Positions 59,557 to 64,000 of a stretch of DNA of 64,000 nt are shown here, piece by piece. The position numbers were made by a program, and so were the translations under genes. The DNA lies in assembly GCA_900343135.1 (NCBI GenBank), contig OPYK01000003.1, forward strand, positions 1-64,000, given 5' to 3'. The first letter of the stretch is position 1, and every line of letters begins with the position of its first letter. Below the pieces are notes generated by a model. It made no database searches and had not been told where the DNA came from. It was given only the letters and a program-made list of their open reading frames with translations. This stretch comes from Atopobium massiliense. GTDB lineage: Bacteria > Actinomycetota > Coriobacteriia > Coriobacteriales > Atopobiaceae.

Positions 59557-61386
59557 ATGGTAGATAAACGCCTGTTAGCCCAGGTACCACACGCAAAAGT
59601 GGCAATTGCAAAAACGATTGGTGCAAAATACGCCGGGCTTATAGCAACAATTATGTTTGCCTACAGTTTGGCGCGCGTTCTTACGCAGGTGGTTGAACAA
59701 ACGCCGCTTACACTTACACCCCTGCTTGCACTCTGCGCGCTGGCGGTTATTATTACGTGCTTGTCAGCATACTTCGCGGAGCACTGGTCGTTTGAAGCCT
59801 CACGCACAATTAAACTTACGCTACGCAGCAAACTCTACGCAAAATTAGTGCGGCTGGGCAACAAGGCGTTTGCGCACACAACTTTAGCCGAGCTTGTGCA
59901 AACAACGGTTGAGGGCTGTGAGCAGCTCGAGGTGTACTTTGGCAAATTTTTACCGCAACTTGTGTATGCGTGCCTTGCTCCCCTTACCCTGTTTTGTGTG
60001 CTGTGCTTTGTAAACGTGCTGGTAGCAGCTACACTGCTGGTGTTTGTTCCACTCATTCCCGTTATTATCATGGCCATTCAATCGATTGCTAAGCGCGTGA
60101 TGGGGCGCTACTGGAAGTCGTACACGAATTTGGGCGACATATTTTTGGAAAATTTGCAAGGGCTCGTCACCCTTAAAATTTACAGCGCTGATAGCGCGCG
60201 GCACCGTGCCATGGACGAAAAGGCCGAGAATTTTAGACGCGCCACCATGCGTCTGCTTACCATGCAGCTTAACTCCATTATGGTTATGGACGTAGCGGCG
60301 CTCGGCGGGGCGGCTGTTGGTATTGCTGTTGGATATTGGCAGCTTACTCAAGGTGCGCTTGGCGTGTTTGGCCTGCTTTTTACTGTGCTGGTTTCAGCCG
60401 AGTTTTTTATTCCTATGCGCACGCTTGGCTCCTACTTTCACATTGCAATGAATGGCATGAGCGCAAGTAACAACATTTTTGCATTTTTGAATATTCCCGA
60501 AGAAAAACGCGGTACAACGGAGCTTGATCTGCCGCACAATGCGCCGTGGAACATTGCGTTTCACGATGTGAGCTTTGCGTACGATGCCAACGATGAGGCT
60601 GGTAGCGACTCTGGCGTGACATGCGAAGACAACGCGGGCGATGCCCATGGATCGGGTCATATGGCGCTTTCGCACGTATCGCTCACCCTGCCTTCACGCG
60701 GGCTCTATGCAATTGTGGGTGCATCGGGAAGCGGCAAATCAACCATAGCCCACCTTATTGCGGGCGAATACCTGCAGTATACGGGCAGTATTACACTTAA
60801 CGATATCCCAATCGCCAGCGTTTCTGCGCAAAGCCTCGCGCGCAGCGTTACCACCCTTTCTACCACAAATTACATTTTTAGTGGCAGCGTACAAGACATG
60901 CTGCGCATGGCAAATCCCACGGCAGACGACGCGGCGCTTTGGCACGCACTCACGCAGGCACGCATTGCCACGTTTGTGCAGGAACACGGCGGACTTTCCA
61001 TGCATCTCGATGCCCAGGGTGCAAACCTTTCGGGCGGCCAAAAGCAGCGCCTTTGTTTTGCGCGGGCGCTTCTCCACAACAGCAATTACTACATATTTGA
61101 CGAAGCTACAAGCAGCATAGATGTTGAATCGGAAGAACATATTACCCAGGCAATGTATGAACTTGCCAAAACAAAAGGCGTGCTTGTTATTTCGCACCGA
61201 CTGGCAAACACGGTGCATGCAGCGCGCATTTACGTGATGGAAAACGGCCGTGTTGTAGGATGCGGTACCCATGATGAACTGCTTAAACACTGCAGCACAT
61301 ACGAAACGATGTGGCGCAAACAACAACAGCTCGAACACATTCGCACGCCGCGCGAAGACAGCAACCAAGGAGCACGCAATGAGTAA
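59557..61386 (+). CDS. ABC exporter half-transporter, CydD-like
   Basis: A 609-residue fused permease-ATPase. Six membrane helices occupy residues about 20-310, followed by an ATPase with Walker A VGASGSGKST near 390, signature NLSGGQKQR near 490 and Walker B YYIFDEATSS. The closest known pattern is the CydDC heterodimer that exports cysteine and glutathione and supports cytochrome bd assembly, but no cydAB gene is in the window. The ATG at 59557 has GCGAGAG upstream. It overlaps the next gene by 8 bp, so the two form a pair. Confidence 0.82.
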   Translation: MVDKRLLAQVPHAKVAIAKTIGAKYAGLIATIMFAYSLARVLTQVVEQTPLTLTPLLALCALAVIITCLSAYFAEHWSFEASRTIKLTLRSKLYAKLVRLGNKAFAHTTLAELVQTTVEGCEQLEVYFGKFLPQLVYACLAPLTLFCVLCFVNVLVAATLLVFVPLIPVIIMAIQSIAKRVMGRYWKSYTNLGDIFLENLQGLVTLKIYSADSARHRAMDEKAENFRRATMRLLTMQLNSIMVMDVAALGGAAVGIAVGYWQLTQGALGVFGLLFTVLVSAEFFIPMRTLGSYFHIAMNGMSASNNIFAFLNIPEEKRGTTELDLPHNAPWNIAFHDVSFAYDANDEAGSDSGVTCEDNAGDAHGSGHMALSHVSLTLPSRGLYAIVGASGSGKSTIAHLIAGEYLQYTGSITLNDIPIASVSAQSLARSVTTLSTTNYIFSGSVQDMLRMANPTADDAALWHALTQARIATFVQEHGGLSMHLDAQGANLSGGQKQRLCFARALLHNSNYYIFDEATSSIDVESEEHITQAMYELAKTKGVLVISHRLANTVHAARIYVMENGRVVGCGTHDELLKHCSTYETMWRKQQQLEHIRTPREDSNQGARNE

Positions 61387-63163
61387 AAAACCTGCGGAAA
61401 CTGAATGCGCAAGCGGTGCTACCGTTGCAGGCGCTTCGAATGTAGCCACATCAGCCGCCAAACCGTCCCTGTATGCAGCACTTTCGTGCATTGCACACAT
61501 GCTTACTTTGGTGTCGTCGTTTAGCGGCATCGTGTGCCTGGCGTGCCTTTTTGGCGTGCTTGGATTTTTGTGCGCCATTGCCATTCCTACTACCGGCGCG
61601 CTTTGCCTTGGCACGTACGTCACGGACGCTACAACTACTACATGCGGCGTTATAAGCGCCACGCAACTTCCTCAAACCGCCGGCGGTATAGCCGGCATGT
61701 TGGTGCTTCTTGCCGTGCTGCGCGGCTGCCTTCGCTACTTAGAGCAGCTGTGTAACCACTACATTGCCTTTAAGCTCCTTGCCAATATTCGTAGCCGCGT
61801 GTTTGCCGCGATGCGCCGCCTGGCGCCAGCAAAATTAAGCAGCGCGCAGGCAGGCAACCTCATTTCACTCATTACATCCGATGTCGAATTGCTCGAAGTG
61901 TTTTACGCGCACACCATTTCGCCCGTTATTATCGCGTGCATCACAAGCGTCATTGCTTGCGTGTTTGCTGCATCAATTCATCCCTATTTAGGGCTTGTAG
62001 CTGGCATTTCATATATCATTGTAGGCGCGTGCGTGCCTGTTTGGACGTATCATCACATGGGGCAGATTGGTCTTGCTACGCGTACACAAGCAGGAACGCT
62101 AAGCAATTGCGTGCTGCAAAATCTTCAAGGTGCCAAGGAAGCGCAGCAATTTTCAGCGGCCCCGTGGCGCATGGAGCGCATGGCACACCACGCGCGCACG
62201 CTTCTCGTCATTCAGCAACAAGGTGCACACCACATTGGTGTGGCTGCAGCCGTTTCGCGCGGGCTCGTTATGCTGTGCAGCACCTGTCAGCTTGTTGTAG
62301 CTGCACAATTAGCGGCGGCGCACGTTATTGCGCCTATGGACGCACTTGCCGCGGCGGTGCTGTTATTTTCTTCGTTTGGACCTGTACTCGCGCTCGCACA
62401 GCTTGGCTCAAGCTTGCAGGGCACGCTTGCGGCAGGCACGCGCGTACTTAGCATTTTGGCAGAAAAACCACTGGTAGATGAAGTGCAAAGCGGCACCGAC
62501 GCCGCGTGCGATTCGTGCGAGCTACAAAACGTGTCGTTTGCTTATCCTGGTCAAACAAGCTGTGCGCTTCAAAATGTTTCGCTTACCATACCCAAGGGAA
62601 GCTGCATTGGCATACGCGGCGCCAGTGGCTCAGGAAAATCTACACTCTGCAAGCTTCTTATGAGGTTTTGGGACGCGTCGCGCGGCACTATCCGCCTTTC
62701 TAACGTGCCCATTAATGCTATTACCACGGCACAGCTTCGCGCACACGAAGCCCTGGTTGAGCAGGACACGTTTATTTTTCACGATACCGTGATTGCAAAC
62801 ATTGCGCTGGCAGCGCCTACAGCTTCAATGGATGCCATTGTGCAGGCGTGCAAACAAGCGGCATTTCACGACGTTGTTATGGGTTTGCCACAGGGTTACA
62901 ACACCGTGTTGGGCGAAGGTTCCTACATGCTTTCGGGCGGCGAGCGACAACGCTTAGGGCTTGCACGTGCATTTTTGCATCAAAGTGCCCTTTTGTTACT
63001 CGACGAGCCAACAAGTAATCTTGATGCTCTTAACGAGGCCACCATTCTTACCAGCATTAATGCTATAAAACAATCGCGCACGGTGGTGCTTATATCGCAT
63101 CGTGCATCTACACTGAGCTGCACCGATAGCATCTATCATGTGGATAACGGCACGCTTGCGTAG
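61379..63163 (+). CDS. ABC exporter half-transporter, CydC-like
   Basis: A 594-residue partner of the upstream half-transporter. An N-terminal Ala/Thr-rich stretch of 30 residues precedes six membrane helices. The ATPase has Walker A GASGSGKSTL near 415, signature LSGGERQRLGLA near 520 and Walker B LLLDEPTSNLDA, with the switch His in LISHRAST. CAAGGAG lies eight bases before the ATG and inside the end of the first gene. Confidence 0.82.
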   Translation: MSKKPAETECASGATVAGASNVATSAAKPSLYAALSCIAHMLTLVSSFSGIVCLACLFGVLGFLCAIAIPTTGALCLGTYVTDATTTTCGVISATQLPQTAGGIAGMLVLLAVLRGCLRYLEQLCNHYIAFKLLANIRSRVFAAMRRLAPAKLSSAQAGNLISLITSDVELLEVFYAHTISPVIIACITSVIACVFAASIHPYLGLVAGISYIIVGACVPVWTYHHMGQIGLATRTQAGTLSNCVLQNLQGAKEAQQFSAAPWRMERMAHHARTLLVIQQQGAHHIGVAAAVSRGLVMLCSTCQLVVAAQLAAAHVIAPMDALAAAVLLFSSFGPVLALAQLGSSLQGTLAAGTRVLSILAEKPLVDEVQSGTDAACDSCELQNVSFAYPGQTSCALQNVSLTIPKGSCIGIRGASGSGKSTLCKLLMRFWDASRGTIRLSNVPINAITTAQLRAHEALVEQDTFIFHDTVIANIALAAPTASMDAIVQACKQAAFHDVVMGLPQGYNTVLGEGSYMLSGGERQRLGLARAFLHQSALLLLDEPTSNLDALNEATILTSINAIKQSRTVVLISHRASTLSCTDSIYHVDNGTLA

Positions 63164-63271
63164 GCGTGCAGTACGGCTATGATGAGCAGGCGTTTTATCA
63201 AATGCCGAGGTAATGCCATACGAACAAATAGCGCATTTTTTGTTAGCGTTTAACACATACAAACCTGCCGC

Positions 63272-63313
63272 GTGACAATCCATACATCCACCCCTATAAT
63301 AGAACATGTATTC
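63272..63313 (+). promoter_or_regulatory. Promoter with LexA-like box before the Y-family polymerase
   Basis: GTGACA (63272-63277) and a perfect TATAAT (63295-63300) are 17 bp apart. GAACATGTATTC (63302-63313), one base from the GAAC-N4-GTTC pattern of LexA sites in Gram-positive bacteria, directly follows the -10 box. This would suit SOS control. The rest of the gap 63164-63364 shows no gene. Confidence 0.5.
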
Positions 63314-63364
63314 GTCAAACGATTGTTTTATGGTACACCACGTTTTTGCACGTAAGGGGGTTGT

Positions 63365-64000
63365 ATGGCATATCTAGCAGCACCAATGCCACCTGCGCCG
63401 CGCCAGCCACAGATGCCTGAGCGCGCGTATGCGCACGATAATCGTACAGTTGTTGCTGATGGCAATGCAGCCTGCACGTGCACGGATGGTGCAGGTACAG
63501 CTAGTACAGCAGCGGCAGCCGCAACGCCCGTTTCTTCTTTGCCCTATCCGGATTCTCTCTACTTGTGCATCGATCTCAAAACATTTTTTGCATCGGTAGA
63601 ATGCGCTGCACGGGAGCTAAATCCATTTACCACAAACCTCATAGTTGCCGATCCAACCCGCGGTAGCGGCACTATTTGTCTTGCCGTTACGCCCGCGCTT
63701 AAAAAACTGGGTGTAAAAAACCGTTGCCGCGTATACGAAATTCCCAAAGACATACACTACATACAAGTTATGCCACGCATGCAAGAATATGTAAATGCAT
63801 CCGCACGCATATACGGCATCTACCAGCAATTTTGTGCACCCTGCGACATACACGTATACTCAATCGACGAATGTTTTATATACATAACGCCCTATCTTAA
63901 ACGCTATAACACTACGCCGGAGGGCTTTGCGCACATGTTGATGCGTGCCGTAGAGCAGCGCGAACACATTTGTGCAACGGTAGGTATAGGCCCCAACCTC
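63365..64000 (+). CDS. UmuC/UvrX-like Y-family DNA polymerase (5' part, runs off the window)
   Basis: The first 212 codons of a translesion polymerase. A Pro/Ala/Thr-rich leader of about 60 residues is followed by YLCIDLKTFFASVECAARE, which carries the first catalytic Asp. The palm motif YSIDECFIYIT holds the second acidic pair. ATVGIGPNL at the very end is the start of the conserved little-finger-proximal segment. A GTAAGGGGG ribosome site precedes the ATG. The SPbeta UvrX and UmuC group of Gram-positive bacteria is the nearest family; DinB is less similar. Confidence 0.88.
   Translation, partial: MAYLAAPMPPAPRQPQMPERAYAHDNRTVVADGNAACTCTDGAGTASTAAAAATPVSSLPYPDSLYLCIDLKTFFASVECAARELNPFTTNLIVADPTRGSGTICLAVTPALKKLGVKNRCRVYEIPKDIHYIQVMPRMQEYVNASARIYGIYQQFCAPCDIHVYSIDECFIYITPYLKRYNTTPEGFAHMLMRAVEQREHICATVGIGPNL

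Overview
The window looks like a chromosomal segment of a Gram-positive high-GC-lineage bacterium, most likely a coriobacterium (Coriobacteriia, for example an oral or gut Cryptobacterium/Olsenella/Atopobium relative). This rests on several signs: an actinobacterial heat-shock cluster dnaK-grpE-dnaJ-hspR-clpB, a tilS-hpt-ftsH block near folate genes, a three-subunit PurS/PurQ/PurL FGAM synthase, and large secreted proteins ending in DUF5648-type aromatic repeats without an LPXTG anchor. The assignment is an inference from gene content; no rRNA or tRNA is present to fix it.

Layout. (1) 1-7.6 kb: two minus-strand surface-protein genes with nearly identical C-terminal domains. The first is intact and has a 9-base G tract exactly inside the 17-bp spacer of a good promoter. 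The second carries a 9-base C tract just after its signal peptide and an in-frame TAA. Both have the same 86-87-nt hairpin and an intrinsic terminator after the stop codon. (2) 7.7-20.8 kb: housekeeping genes for uracil-DNA glycosylase, a divergent biotin-ligase-like protein, a FolP-FolK fusion, FolE, exonuclease III, a PHP phosphoesterase, an aminotransferase, FtsH, Hpt, TilS and an unrecognised protein with a C-terminal membrane anchor. (3) 20.9-39.4 kb: a visibly more A/T-rich accessory region with a complete type I-E CRISPR-Cas locus (cas3-cse1-cse2-cas7-cas5-cas6e-cas1-cas2, Cas2 fused to a DnaQ-like exonuclease), a 17-repeat array, a mannose-family PTS operon with a sugar-phosphate deglycase-like SIS protein, a HAD phosphatase and a GntR regulator, a small MITE-like element and a DUF4143-type ATPase. 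A 53-bp direct repeat, whose left copy lies inside the membrane-anchored-protein gene, brackets this whole region. (4) 39.5-47.5 kb: the heat-shock cluster and a YfcE-like phosphodiesterase. (5) 48.2-59.1 kb: a ten-gene purine biosynthesis run (purE K C S Q L F M N D) on the minus strand. (6) 59.5-64 kb: a heterodimeric CydDC-like ABC exporter and the start of a UmuC/UvrX-like Y-family polymerase that runs off the end.

How the parts work together. The purine run covers PRPP to CAIR/SAICAR and IMP precursors except PurB, PurH and PurA. The heat-shock genes share a conserved dyad that overlaps the dnaK and clpB promoters, which fits HspR control. The PTS operon would import and phosphorylate a sugar or glycated amino acid, then cleave it, under a GntR repressor that probably binds the 19-bp palindrome upstream. 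The most interesting signals are the two homopolymer switches on paralogous surface proteins, their conserved 3' hairpins, and the direct repeats around the CRISPR/PTS island.
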